Shown here in pieces: positions 45,218 through 53,407 of a DNA stretch of 64,000 nucleotides. The stretch covers positions 113,514 to 177,513 of the forward strand of contig SJCO01000017.1 in assembly GCA_005217565.1 (NCBI GenBank). Direction: 5' to 3'. The notes beneath the pieces were generated by a model, which saw nothing but the letters and a program-made list of their open reading frames with translations, did no database searches and was not told the DNA's origin. Numbering within the stretch: the first letter of the stretch is position 1; every line of letters begins with the position of its first letter. Source of the DNA: Puteibacter caeruleilacunae (GTDB lineage Bacteria; Bacteroidota; Bacteroidia; Bacteroidales; Prolixibacteraceae). The translations under genes and the position numbers were made by a program.

Positions 45218-45233
45218 TGGCATGCTCGTTGTT
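45218..45233 (+). promoter_or_regulatory. Sigma-54 promoter candidate of the hydrogenase operon
   Basis: TGGCATGCTCGTTGTT fits TGGCACGRnnnTTGCW except for T instead of C at two places and C instead of R; -24 GG and -12 TTG are intact with correct spacing. The start codon is 38 bp downstream. GTAACCAT is repeated in the leader (45246-45253 and 45258-45265). Confidence 0.6.
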
Positions 45234-45270
45234 TATAGTCTATACGTAACCATCACGGTAACCATTAACT

Positions 45271-45528
45271 ATGAGCAGGGTAAAAATAGAGATATGTTTA
45301 GGAAGTTCTTGTTTTGCAAGAGGTAATGACAAATTACTTCCTGTGATCAAGCAATATATAAAAGCCAACTCCCTGGAGGAAAAGGTAGATTTTAGGGGAG
45401 AACTTTGTACTGGTTTATGTCGTAAAGAGCCTCACATTAAGATTAATGGAGAGGTTCTTTATGGTATTAATACTACGAATATCGCTACCATTCTGGATAA
45501 CTATTTTTACAGCTTCGCTCATGAATGA
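45271..45528 (+). CDS. Thioredoxin-like [2Fe-2S] ferredoxin (NuoE-like)
   Basis: An 85-residue protein with the NuoE/Shethna-type cluster ligands Cys9 and Cys14 in CLGSSCFARG and a later pair in ELCTGLC near residues 46-50. It is a single-domain version of the [2Fe-2S] subunit that accompanies NADH-linked hydrogenases and complex I. First gene after the sigma-54 promoter; its last 8 bases overlap the start of the sensory hydrogenase gene, so the two are coupled. It could pass electrons to or from the H-cluster protein. Confidence 0.88.
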   Translation: MSRVKIEICLGSSCFARGNDKLLPVIKQYIKANSLEEKVDFRGELCTGLCRKEPHIKINGEVLYGINTTNIATILDNYFYSFAHE

Positions 45529-47239
45529 TTTATATCCAATATATACTGAGGAGTATAACTGTCAGGACTGTTATAAATGCGTAAGAAGATGTCCGGTTAA
45601 AGCCATACGCATTGAGGACAATAAAGCTTCTGTATTACCTGATTACTGCATCTTGTGCGGAACATGCGTTGAGGTTTGTCCGTCAGAGGCAAAGAAAATG
45701 CGTAATGATGTTGGGAGAGCAAAGGAACTTTTAAAGAACGAATTAAAAGTTATTGCATCTATCGCTCCATCTTTTGTTGCAGAGTTTGGTGATATTAAAG
45801 TAGGCCAACTCATCGCAGGTTTGAAAGAGCTTGGTTTTTATGCTGTATCAGAAACTGCATTAGGGGCTGAATATGTTTCGGAAGCAACAGCTGAATACCT
45901 GGAGGAACAACCATCAGGAGTTTATATTTCATCAGCATGTCCATCAGTTGTTGAGGAGGTTAGAAAATATCACCCTGAATTGGTTAGTCAGATTGTTCCT
46001 GTAAAGTCTCCTTTATTAGCACATTGTGAATTGTTGAAAGATAGATGTGGTGATGATGTAGTCGTTGTATTTATCGGTCCATGTATTGCAAAGAAATTGG
46101 AGTCAGACCAACATAAAGACACCCTTAAGGCTGCGATAACGTTTCAAGATCTGAAACAGTGGTTTGATGAAGAAGGAGTATTGCCCGAGTTGTTGCCGGA
46201 TGGAATGACATTTTATCCATACTCATCTGTAGACGGAAGTGTTTATCCAGTGGATGGTGGAATGAATTATGGCATTAAAAAATTTCTGAAAGAAGATGAT
46301 GTTACTTTCATGTCTTTTTCGGGGAGTGACAATGTTAGTGATGTACTTCAAAATGTTGATCAGTGGGAGTTATCGGATAAAGTATTTCTTGAGTTATTAA
46401 CATGTCGTGGAGGATGTATTAATGGACCGGGTAAATCAACCCAACAGGGAATTGGAATTGGGAACCATAGAGTAATTCAATATAATAAGTGCGCAAGTTT
46501 AGAGGATAATGGGCAGAAAGGAGGCATGAATGGAAAATATAATCTGTCCTTATCCTTCTCAGCGCATGAGCAAGAGCAAGTAGTAACTCCAACCGAGCAG
46601 GAAATATTTGATGTTTTGGAAACTGTAGGGAAATACAGTATAAAAGATCATTTGAACTGTGGCGGTTGTGGTTACAACACTTGTCGGAATTTTGCAATTG
46701 CAATGTTGCAAGGAAAAGCTGAGCAGGCCATGTGTGTATCATACATGCGTCAGCAGGCACAGGAAAAAGCGTCTGCCTTGTTACAGCAAATTCCAGCGGC
46801 AGTTGTTGTGGTGAATAATCACTTAAAGGTTGTGGAATGCAACCGGAAATTTGCATCCTTGATAGGAGATGAAGGTGAAATGATTTTTGAAGTGAAACCT
46901 CGCATGGAGGGATCAGATATAAAGAAGTTGTTTGAGCATTATCAGTTGTTTGAAATGCTACTTCAATCAGGAGATGAGGAGCTACAGCGGGATGTGACTA
47001 TAAACGGGAACCGCTTGCATGTATCATTGTTTACAATTCAGAAAAAGAAAATTGTAGGTGCGATAATCCAAGATTTATTTGATCCTATTGTAAAGAGTGA
47101 TTATGTGAAGAATAAAGCTGCCGATGTTATCCAACGAAACATGGAGACTGTTCAAAAGATTGCATTTTTATTGGGAGAGAATGCTTCTTATACCAATTCA
47201 ATGCTGAACTCAATTACCAAATCATTCGAAAAAGAATAA
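45521..47239 (+). CDS. Sensory-type [FeFe] hydrogenase (HydS-like, group C) with PAS domain
   Basis: The ATG at 45521 (overlapping the previous stop by 8 bp) gives 572 residues. Two [4Fe-4S] ferredoxin motifs occupy 14-24 and 43-53. The H-cluster domain follows with ligands Cys140 (SSACPS), Cys188 (GPCIAK) and Cys295/Cys299 (TCRGGC). The residue before Cys140 is Ala139, where catalytic enzymes have the proton-shuttle Cys, as known for the sensory HydS of Thermotoga. A further Fe-S motif CGGCGYNTC (380-388) and a PAS domain (about 415-510) end the protein. This architecture indicates a hydrogen or redox sensor, not a high-turnover hydrogenase; the phosphatase downstream is the likely output. 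Confidence 0.92.
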   Translation: MNDLYPIYTEEYNCQDCYKCVRRCPVKAIRIEDNKASVLPDYCILCGTCVEVCPSEAKKMRNDVGRAKELLKNELKVIASIAPSFVAEFGDIKVGQLIAGLKELGFYAVSETALGAEYVSEATAEYLEEQPSGVYISSACPSVVEEVRKYHPELVSQIVPVKSPLLAHCELLKDRCGDDVVVVFIGPCIAKKLESDQHKDTLKAAITFQDLKQWFDEEGVLPELLPDGMTFYPYSSVDGSVYPVDGGMNYGIKKFLKEDDVTFMSFSGSDNVSDVLQNVDQWELSDKVFLELLTCRGGCINGPGKSTQQGIGIGNHRVIQYNKCASLEDNGQKGGMNGKYNLSLSFSAHEQEQVVTPTEQEIFDVLETVGKYSIKDHLNCGGCGYNTCRNFAIAMLQGKAEQAMCVSYMRQQAQEKASALLQQIPAAVVVVNNHLKVVECNRKFASLIGDEGEMIFEVKPRMEGSDIKKLFEHYQLFEMLLQSGDEELQRDVTINGNRLHVSLFTIQKKKIVGAIIQDLFDPIVKSDYVKNKAADVIQRNMETVQKIAFLLGENASYTNSMLNSITKSFEKE

Positions 47240-47240
47240 G

Positions 47241-48425
47241 GTGAATCAAAGTCCGTTTTTTATAGAGATTGATACATTTTCCCGCATGAAGGAGGGAGAG
47301 CCTATTTGTGGAGACTGTTTTGTAACCAAGAAGGTAAAGACAGAACAACGCATGGTTATTGTATTGTCTGATGGTTTAGGAAGTGGAGTAAAGGCAAATG
47401 TATTGGGTAGTATGACTGCTTCAATGGCTGCGAACTTCATTGTTCAACATGAACCTGTGCAACGCACCGCAACGGCAATCATGAAAACGTTACCTGTCGA
47501 CAGCGAGCGTCAAATGAGCTATGCAACCTTCACAATTATTGATATTCGTCATGATGGGGAAACTCATATTGTTGAGTATGGTAATCCGCGTTGTGAGATT
47601 ATAGGTATTGATGGGGTGAGAACTCCCGAGAGAAAGAAGGTTTATGTTGATGAGTTTGCTGATGAGTCGAGGGTAATGTTTACTTTTTCATTTAAAGCAA
47701 AGAAGGAGGATCGGATTGTATTCTATAGCGATGGCGTAACACAAGCAGGGATGGGATCCTTGAATTATCCATTTGGTTGGGAAGAGGGTGGTGTTCGAAC
47801 TTATTTAATGAATCATTTAAAAGATACTCCTCAGATTTCCGCCAGGGATCTGGTACGTAAGGTTGTTAGTCATGCTGTCGCAAAAGATTACTTTGCCCCA
47901 AAGGATGATATTTCTTGTGGAGTGGTTTATTTTAGAAAGCCACGAAAAATGCTAATATGCACAGGGCCTCCATATCATAATGAAGATGATGCAAGAATGG
48001 CTGATCTGTTGAATCGATTTGATGGGAAGAAAGTGATTTGTGGAGGAACAACCGCCCGCATTGTAAGTCGGGAGTTGAATCGGGATGTCAAGGTTGGGAT
48101 GGTATCAGAAGGAGGTTTACCACCTAGCTCCAAAATAGAAGGATTTGATTTGGTAACAGAGGGAATCCTAACATTAGGTAGGGTTACAAAATTGTTGGAT
48201 GAGTTAAATTCAACCACTATCAACGGTGATGGACCAGCTGTTGAAATGATACGACAGTTTTTTGAAAGTGATGAAATTAAATTTTTAGTTGGGACAAAGA
48301 TCAATGAAGCTCATCAGGATCCTAATTTACCTGTGGAGCTGGAAATCAGAAGAAATGTTGTAAAAAAAATCGTTCGATTGCTGGAAGAGAAATTTTTTAA
48401 GGAAGTAACTATACAATATATTTAA
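47241..48425 (+). CDS. PP2C-type (SpoIIE family) serine/threonine phosphatase
   Basis: A 394-residue protein starting at GTG one base after the previous stop. The first 230 residues form a SpoIIE-type PP2C domain with metal-binding aspartates in VLSDGLGSG, FYSDGVTQAG and KDDISCGVV. The last 160 residues (KMLICTGPPYHNEDDARM onward) are a separate alpha/beta region I do not recognise; it may be regulatory. Gene order with a PAS-containing sensory hydrogenase is known from group C hydrogenase loci, where the phosphatase is proposed to pass the signal to phosphoproteins such as anti-sigma antagonists or kinase targets. No such target is encoded in the window. Confidence 0.9.
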   Translation: MNQSPFFIEIDTFSRMKEGEPICGDCFVTKKVKTEQRMVIVLSDGLGSGVKANVLGSMTASMAANFIVQHEPVQRTATAIMKTLPVDSERQMSYATFTIIDIRHDGETHIVEYGNPRCEIIGIDGVRTPERKKVYVDEFADESRVMFTFSFKAKKEDRIVFYSDGVTQAGMGSLNYPFGWEEGGVRTYLMNHLKDTPQISARDLVRKVVSHAVAKDYFAPKDDISCGVVYFRKPRKMLICTGPPYHNEDDARMADLLNRFDGKKVICGGTTARIVSRELNRDVKVGMVSEGGLPPSSKIEGFDLVTEGILTLGRVTKLLDELNSTTINGDGPAVEMIRQFFESDEIKFLVGTKINEAHQDPNLPVELEIRRNVVKKIVRLLEEKFFKEVTIQYI

Positions 48426-48435
48426 GCTGGTAGGT

Positions 48436-48705
48436 ATGAGTAAAAAAGTACAAGTTAAAATCTGTTTTGGAACCCATTGCTATGTAATGGGTGGTTCACA
48501 TCTGGAGATGCTGGAGGAAAGCTTACCAGCAGAGTTGAAAGATTATGTTGAGGTGTCAGGTTCTCCATGTTTTGGGCATTGTGAAGAAAAAACAGCTGGT
48601 ACACCTCCATTTGTTGAGGTAAATGGGACGATTATAGAGAAAGCGAATATTGAGTTAATTATTAATTATATCAGGGAGGTACTGGCAGATGGCATACGCG
48701 AATAA
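48436..48705 (+). CDS. Second thioredoxin-like [2Fe-2S] ferredoxin (NuoE-like)
   Basis: An 89-residue protein with cluster ligands Cys10 and Cys15 (CFGTHC) and a second pair near 45-49 (PCFGHC), the same family as the first gene of the operon but clearly diverged. Its 3' end overlaps the following hydrogenase gene by 17 bp, and an unusual strong Shine-Dalgarno-like GGGAGGT (48674-48680) inside it lies just before that start. It probably exchanges electrons with the monomeric hydrogenase. Confidence 0.88.
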   Translation: MSKKVQVKICFGTHCYVMGGSHLEMLEESLPAELKDYVEVSGSPCFGHCEEKTAGTPPFVEVNGTIIEKANIELIINYIREVLADGIRE

Positions 48706-50116
48706 CGCAACAATGATAAGAAGGGAGCTTATTACAAGACTTTGTAAAGCATACCTTGATGACAAGTTGGAAGAGATTGACCGGATTCCATTGATTATGG
48801 CTCCCCGGAAGTCAAAACAGGAGAGTAGATGTTGTGCGCATAAAACCAGGGCTGTATTAAAGTATCGAATGATGGCCTTATTGGGATTTAATGTTGCTGA
48901 TGAGGTTGATGAGTTAACCCCCTTAAGTACTTATGCAGGATATGCACTGCGAAAGAAGAATAAAGGAGAGGGATTCCTGACAGTCGTTGATGAAGCTTGT
49001 TACGCATGTAATAAGGCCAACTATGTTGTGTCGAATCTTTGTCGCGGTTGTGTTGCCAGACCATGTAAAATGAACTGTCCAAAAGATGCAATTGAATTTG
49101 TAAACGGACAGGCTAAAATAGATCCGGAGAAATGTGTGAACTGTGGTATTTGTAAAAACGAATGTCCATATCATGCAATCATATATGTTCCTATTCCGTG
49201 TGAAGAAGTATGTCCTGTAAATGCCATTAGTAAGGATGAGGATGGAGTTGAGCATATTGATAATGATAAGTGTATCAATTGTGGTAAATGTATGATTGCA
49301 TGTCCTTTTGGCGCAATCATGGCAAAATCACAGATTGTTAATATACTTCAATCTATAAACAGTAATAAAAAGACTGTTGCGATGGTTGCACCTTCTATCT
49401 TAGGTCAGTTTAAAGGATCATTTGGCCAAATGGTAAATGCGATTAAAGCACTTGGTTTTGATGAGGTGTTAGAGGTTGCATCAGGAGCCGAATTGACTGC
49501 AGATCATGAAGCTGCAGAACTCAAAGAAAAGCTAGATGAAGGAAATAAGTTCATGACTACATCTTGTTGTCCTGCTTATGTTGATGCAGTTGCGAAACAC
49601 ATGCCTGAGATTAAGGATTATGTATCCGATACCCCAACGCCAATGCAGTATACTGCAAAGATGGCAAAAGAAAAGGATCCTAACTGTGAAACTGTATTTA
49701 TCGGACCATGTGTGGCTAAACAAGCCGAGGCTCAGAGAGACGATGCAGTCGACTATGTGATGACTTTTGAAGAATTAGGATCTTTTATGTTGGCTAAAAA
49801 AGTGGATATTCTGGAGTGTTCAGAAGAGATAGATATGGCTGAATTTCCTGCTACCGGACGTTGGTTTGCAGAGTCAGGTGGTGTTACTAAATCAGTATTG
49901 CACCGTTATGAAGATACAAGCTTTGTGAAGAATATGACCATCAATGGATTGGATAAGAAGCAGATTAAGTTGTTGCAGAGAATGCCAAAGCTTAAGGTTG
50001 ATACCAATTTTATTGAAGTGATGGCTTGTGAAGGAGGTTGTATCTCCGGACCAGGAATTGCTTGTAATCCAAAGGTTGCAAAGAAATTGTTAGCTGCAAA
50101 TTTGAAGTCAAAATAG
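48689..50116 (+). CDS. Monomeric [FeFe] hydrogenase (group B-like)
   Basis: A 475-residue protein. The N-terminal region has a Cys-rich segment (CYACNKAN, CRGCVARPCKMNCP) and two ferredoxin-type [4Fe-4S] motifs (CVNCGICKNECP and CINCGKCMIACP). The H-cluster motifs are complete: TSCCPAY with proton-shuttle Cys293 and ligand Cys294, GPCVAK with Cys341, and MACEGGCISGPG with Cys447 and Cys451. The GPC form of the second motif and the long Cys-rich N-terminus fit group B. It should interconvert protons and H2 with ferredoxin or the adjacent [2Fe-2S] proteins. The HydE, HydF and HydG maturases needed for the H-cluster are not in the window. Confidence 0.93.
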   Translation: MAYANNATMIRRELITRLCKAYLDDKLEEIDRIPLIMAPRKSKQESRCCAHKTRAVLKYRMMALLGFNVADEVDELTPLSTYAGYALRKKNKGEGFLTVVDEACYACNKANYVVSNLCRGCVARPCKMNCPKDAIEFVNGQAKIDPEKCVNCGICKNECPYHAIIYVPIPCEEVCPVNAISKDEDGVEHIDNDKCINCGKCMIACPFGAIMAKSQIVNILQSINSNKKTVAMVAPSILGQFKGSFGQMVNAIKALGFDEVLEVASGAELTADHEAAELKEKLDEGNKFMTTSCCPAYVDAVAKHMPEIKDYVSDTPTPMQYTAKMAKEKDPNCETVFIGPCVAKQAEAQRDDAVDYVMTFEELGSFMLAKKVDILECSEEIDMAEFPATGRWFAESGGVTKSVLHRYEDTSFVKNMTINGLDKKQIKLLQRMPKLKVDTNFIEVMACEGGCISGPGIACNPKVAKKLLAANLKSK

Positions 50117-50175
50117 CAGCAGATAAAGTAGAGTGTGTTGAAGAATCATTAATATGCTATCGTCCCTTAATTTGC

Positions 50176-50211
50176 AAGGAGCAGCTGGACTTTAAGATCC
50201 AGTTGCTCCTT
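50176..50211 (+). terminator. Terminator of the hydrogenase operon
   Basis: A 14-bp stem (50176-50189 with 50198-50211, one G-T pair) and an 8-nt loop, followed by TTTTT. It lies 60 bp after the last stop codon. Confidence 0.92.
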
Positions 50212-50235
50212 TTTTATTTAAAGGTCTTTTATTCA

Positions 50236-51873
50236 TTACCATGTTATCCCCTGAATCAACTTTCCTTCAGTGTAATCAGGTAAATCAAGAGATAAAATAC
50301 GACATAGTGTTGGCACCAGGTCAGTTGCTGAAACTTTTGTGTTTACAGTTCCTGGCTTGATGTTGCTTCCAAAGAAAATCATTGGGATATGGTTGTTTGC
50401 AGTGTACTCAGTACGCTTGTATTTGTATTTTGGCCACCATCCCTGCTCAAGCATATAAAGGATGTCTCCCGATCTCTTGTAGTTGTAAGTGTTAATAAAG
50501 GAAGTCATCTTGCCATTAAAAGTTCCACCCTTTTGCAATAAGTGTGTTGGTATAGCAATTTTTACTCCTTCAAAGTCATTGAGGAAATTTGCTGCTTTAT
50601 TCTGAATATCATCAAGATTGATTTTATTCTTTTCAATCAATTTGTGATTAAGATAGATCTGATTGTCGGTATCCTCTAGGATCCATTCTCCTTGGCCGTA
50701 AGTGATATTTAAGAACGATTTTAATAAGGCAATTGAACTTTGTGGGGTAAATTCTCCAGCAGGCATGCGTAGATCTTCCTTGAGAAATTGTGGAGAATAT
50801 GATGCGGATACATTCGATGTTAGAAAGATAAGATAATTACCTGTACCAATCTCTTTGTCAAGATATCTCAATAGATGCATGATCTCTTGATCAAGTCGCA
50901 AATAGGTGTCTTGCATTTCGATAGAGTTAGGACCAAAAGAGTTATTTTCGTAATCCATTGAAGAGAAGGTGACAGTAAGCAAATCGGTGTTCTCATCTTT
51001 ACCAAGTTGTTCTTCCTCTATCAACCTTAGAGCGAAATCTTTTACTAATGTATTCCCAAATGGCGTTGTTTTCAATGGCTTAATGCTCTCTGCTCGCTTC
51101 TTTAATTTATCAAGCTGATATGGAAATGTATTCCATTTCTCGTAATAACCTTTTTCGAGGATATAATCATCGGCAAGACTTTCAGTATACATTGAAGTAG
51201 GAAGGAGTGTAGTCCATTCTCGCGTCATGTATTCATTTGCCATATTCTTGGTGTTGAAGTCTCTTATCCAGTTCGGAAATTCTCCCATATAGTACGAACT
51301 GGTTACCATATTGCCTGTTGTGATATCCAGCCAGAAAGCACCATTAGCAGCATGACCTGCCGATAATACTGCAGAAGTATTATTTAAAGCTACACTGTAG
51401 ACTTTGGAGTGAAGGGAAAACGATTTTTTTAAATAATCTCCAATTGTTTCGGCACGAAGGTTTGATGCTGAACAGTTTTCTTCTTTTGAATCACTACCCA
51501 ATGTAATAAAATACTCGTCCTTAACACAGTTGATGGTATTAGCTTTCATGCGATTGTACCACTCATTACTAATAATTCCATGTGTCGACGGATTTGTCCC
51601 TGTAAATAAGGTTGCCATTCCTGGAGCAGATTTTTGAACCAGTTGTTCAATACGTGCATCACTACATACTGAGCCGCTCTCGACAAGTTTTTTAAATCCT
51701 CCTTCCTGGAATTTATCCCAATACCTTTGAATATAATCGGTACGCATATTTTCAACAACAATACCAACGACTAGTGGTGGTCGATTTTTGTTCTGTTCGG
51801 TATTTCGTTGTGCAAAAACAGTATTTACGAGTATGATCAGGCCTAAAAAGATTCCCAGTGCTTTCAACATCAT
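50236..51873 (-). CDS. PafA-like alkaline phosphatase family protein with degenerate active site
   Basis: A 545-residue secreted protein (signal peptide to about residue 21, ending VFAQ) of the PafA-type alkaline phosphatase/phosphodiesterase family. Overall fold markers remain (PGMATLFTG with Thr88 at the nucleophile position, GHAANGAFWLD, FSSMDY, NNHIPMIFFG). The metal sites are mostly gone: Glu41 replaces the first Asp, Asn311 replaces His in the DxxxH pair, Asn354-Val355 replaces Asp-His, and the Lys-x-Arg active-site pair reads Asn-Asn-Thr. Only Asp307 and His495 remain. It is probably a pseudoenzyme with a binding or scaffold role. The reading frame is intact, so this is divergence and not recent decay. 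Confidence 0.85.
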   Translation of the reverse strand: MMLKALGIFLGLIILVNTVFAQRNTEQNKNRPPLVVGIVVENMRTDYIQRYWDKFQEGGFKKLVESGSVCSDARIEQLVQKSAPGMATLFTGTNPSTHGIISNEWYNRMKANTINCVKDEYFITLGSDSKEENCSASNLRAETIGDYLKKSFSLHSKVYSVALNNTSAVLSAGHAANGAFWLDITTGNMVTSSYYMGEFPNWIRDFNTKNMANEYMTREWTTLLPTSMYTESLADDYILEKGYYEKWNTFPYQLDKLKKRAESIKPLKTTPFGNTLVKDFALRLIEEEQLGKDENTDLLTVTFSSMDYENNSFGPNSIEMQDTYLRLDQEIMHLLRYLDKEIGTGNYLIFLTSNVSASYSPQFLKEDLRMPAGEFTPQSSIALLKSFLNITYGQGEWILEDTDNQIYLNHKLIEKNKINLDDIQNKAANFLNDFEGVKIAIPTHLLQKGGTFNGKMTSFINTYNYKRSGDILYMLEQGWWPKYKYKRTEYTANNHIPMIFFGSNIKPGTVNTKVSATDLVPTLCRILSLDLPDYTEGKLIQGITW

Positions 51874-51945
51874 GATTGTATTTGAGTGGTTTAAATGCCA
51901 AAAGTAGGAAAATATTCTCGACCTTTAATGGAGAGAAGTCTAATT

Positions 51946-51982
51946 CAACACTTTCAGGATTAATAATTGCCTGAAAGTGTTG
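51946..51982. terminator. 13-bp hairpin between the DUF6588-like and PafA-like genes
   Basis: Positions 51946-51958 (CAACACTTTCAGG) and 51970-51982 pair perfectly around an 11-nt loop. It lies 12 bp beyond the stop codon of the DUF6588-like gene on the minus strand. A T run is lacking, but the stem is strong. Confidence 0.65.
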
Positions 51983-51993
51983 AGAATAGTATG

Positions 51994-53061
51994 TTATCTA
52001 AAGCTGAATGCCAATCCTGCATTGAATGAACTATATTCAGATTTATTATATGAAGCTTGTAGTTTGAGGAAGCCGATTCCGAACATGAATCCAGCTTTGT
52101 AACTAAAGTTGTCAGAAGTGTACCCAATACTAATTGGATCAGTTTCAGAGCTGTCATCGGTGAAAACATATGCCATTTGTGCTATGGATGCACCGGTATC
52201 TGGAACAGGATATTTTCCCAACAGGTCAATATCGACTTTACTATGACTTATTCCAGCACTGGTAAATAAAGTTAAAGGTCCCAGTTTTTTTGATAATATA
52301 AGAGCTGCAGATGTGGTATTTATACCAATCTCTAATTCTTGATTGTCTACAGGAGTGTAATCATCATCAATAGCACCATTGTCGAAATCAGTAGGTAAAA
52401 GTGATAGAGGAGTCGTTGATGTAATATTGGTAAAACCGCCAAAGGCTGCCAAGTCGAATGGTAAATGTTTAAATCCAGGAATCCATTCTTTAAAATTGTG
52501 TTTTACTCCTAGTCCGAAAAGACCAATCTCTGTTTTACTATCACCTGATCCAAATTCCATTTTAGGAACATATCGACCAATAAGATCGGTATGAGGAATT
52601 AAACCGAAACCAACCTGAACCATTGGTACTGGTACATAGTTTTGATCTATCCCTGGTGGTGCATAATAAGTTGCAATCTTTGTCCCCTCATAGTATAAAC
52701 CCAGTTTAGGGCCTTGTTCTTCCGCTCCAGTAACAGTAGGAGAAATACCTGAAGCTCCATCTTCTACTTTTGTGTTTTGTAAAGCAAGTTGGTTGATATC
52801 GAAAGTTTTTGCAGATCCAGGAATTTTTACTGCACTTACATTTACGGAAATATCAAAGCCAAACTTCTTGTGCGATTTTGCGGTAGTATACCAACCGTTG
52901 TTTAGTCCATCACCTAGTGAAATCGCATAGGGTTCAAGGTATGAACGTATCATTAAACTAGCGTCGTGTGGTCCCGCCTTCAGAAAGTCAATTACATCTT
53001 CCTGAGCCTTAACATTAATAGCAATTAGCAAGAAAAATAAAAGCTTAAAAAGTCGTTTCAT
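51994..53061 (-). CDS. DUF6588-like outer-membrane beta-barrel protein
   Basis: The ATG at 53061 gives 355 residues (a TTG two codons earlier is the alternative) with signal peptide MKRLFKLLFFLLIAINVKA. The mature part is beta-rich with repeated amphipathic strands and ends in a terminal Phe/Arg strand (FNAGLAFSFR), as in outer-membrane barrels. Blocks such as VQVGFGLIPHTDLIGRYVP and FGLGVKHNFKEWIPGFKHLPFD are what I associate with the DUF6588 family of Bacteroidota. No enzymatic motif. Role unknown, perhaps a porin-like or lipid transport barrel. Confidence 0.7.
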   Translation of the reverse strand: MKRLFKLLFFLLIAINVKAQEDVIDFLKAGPHDASLMIRSYLEPYAISLGDGLNNGWYTTAKSHKKFGFDISVNVSAVKIPGSAKTFDINQLALQNTKVEDGASGISPTVTGAEEQGPKLGLYYEGTKIATYYAPPGIDQNYVPVPMVQVGFGLIPHTDLIGRYVPKMEFGSGDSKTEIGLFGLGVKHNFKEWIPGFKHLPFDLAAFGGFTNITSTTPLSLLPTDFDNGAIDDDYTPVDNQELEIGINTTSAALILSKKLGPLTLFTSAGISHSKVDIDLLGKYPVPDTGASIAQMAYVFTDDSSETDPISIGYTSDNFSYKAGFMFGIGFLKLQASYNKSEYSSFNAGLAFSFR

Positions 53062-53407
53062 ATGCAAACAGGTTAATTGATTTTAGTTTGTAGGATTATA
53101 AAAACTCCGGAATACTAGATCTTGTATAAAATAAAAGAAGAAAATAATAAAGATTGTAGAAGTGTGCATTTGTCTTCTCGGTCCCTTATTCTAATTCACT
53201 CTTCCTGTATTAAATTTACACACCAGATTATAGCAATACTTGAGCAATAATCACTCTTAACAATTGTCGTTTTTTTGAAAATTATCTTCTTGATTGATAA
53301 TGAGATCAAATTTAATAAAGAAAAGGGTTCTTACAACATTCGCGCGGATAATGTTTTTAGGAGATAGCATAGTTGTGCTCTTTTGAGAATGAAGAAATGA
53401 AAGAACT
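53062..53407. other. Intergenic region, no gene seen
   Basis: About 345 bp of AT-rich sequence between the DUF6588-like start and the pirin stop. It must hold the promoter of the former and the end of the latter. I see only a weak hairpin (AGCA/TGCT near 53366-53379) and no TTTG/TAnnTTTG pair that stands out. Confidence 0.4.
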
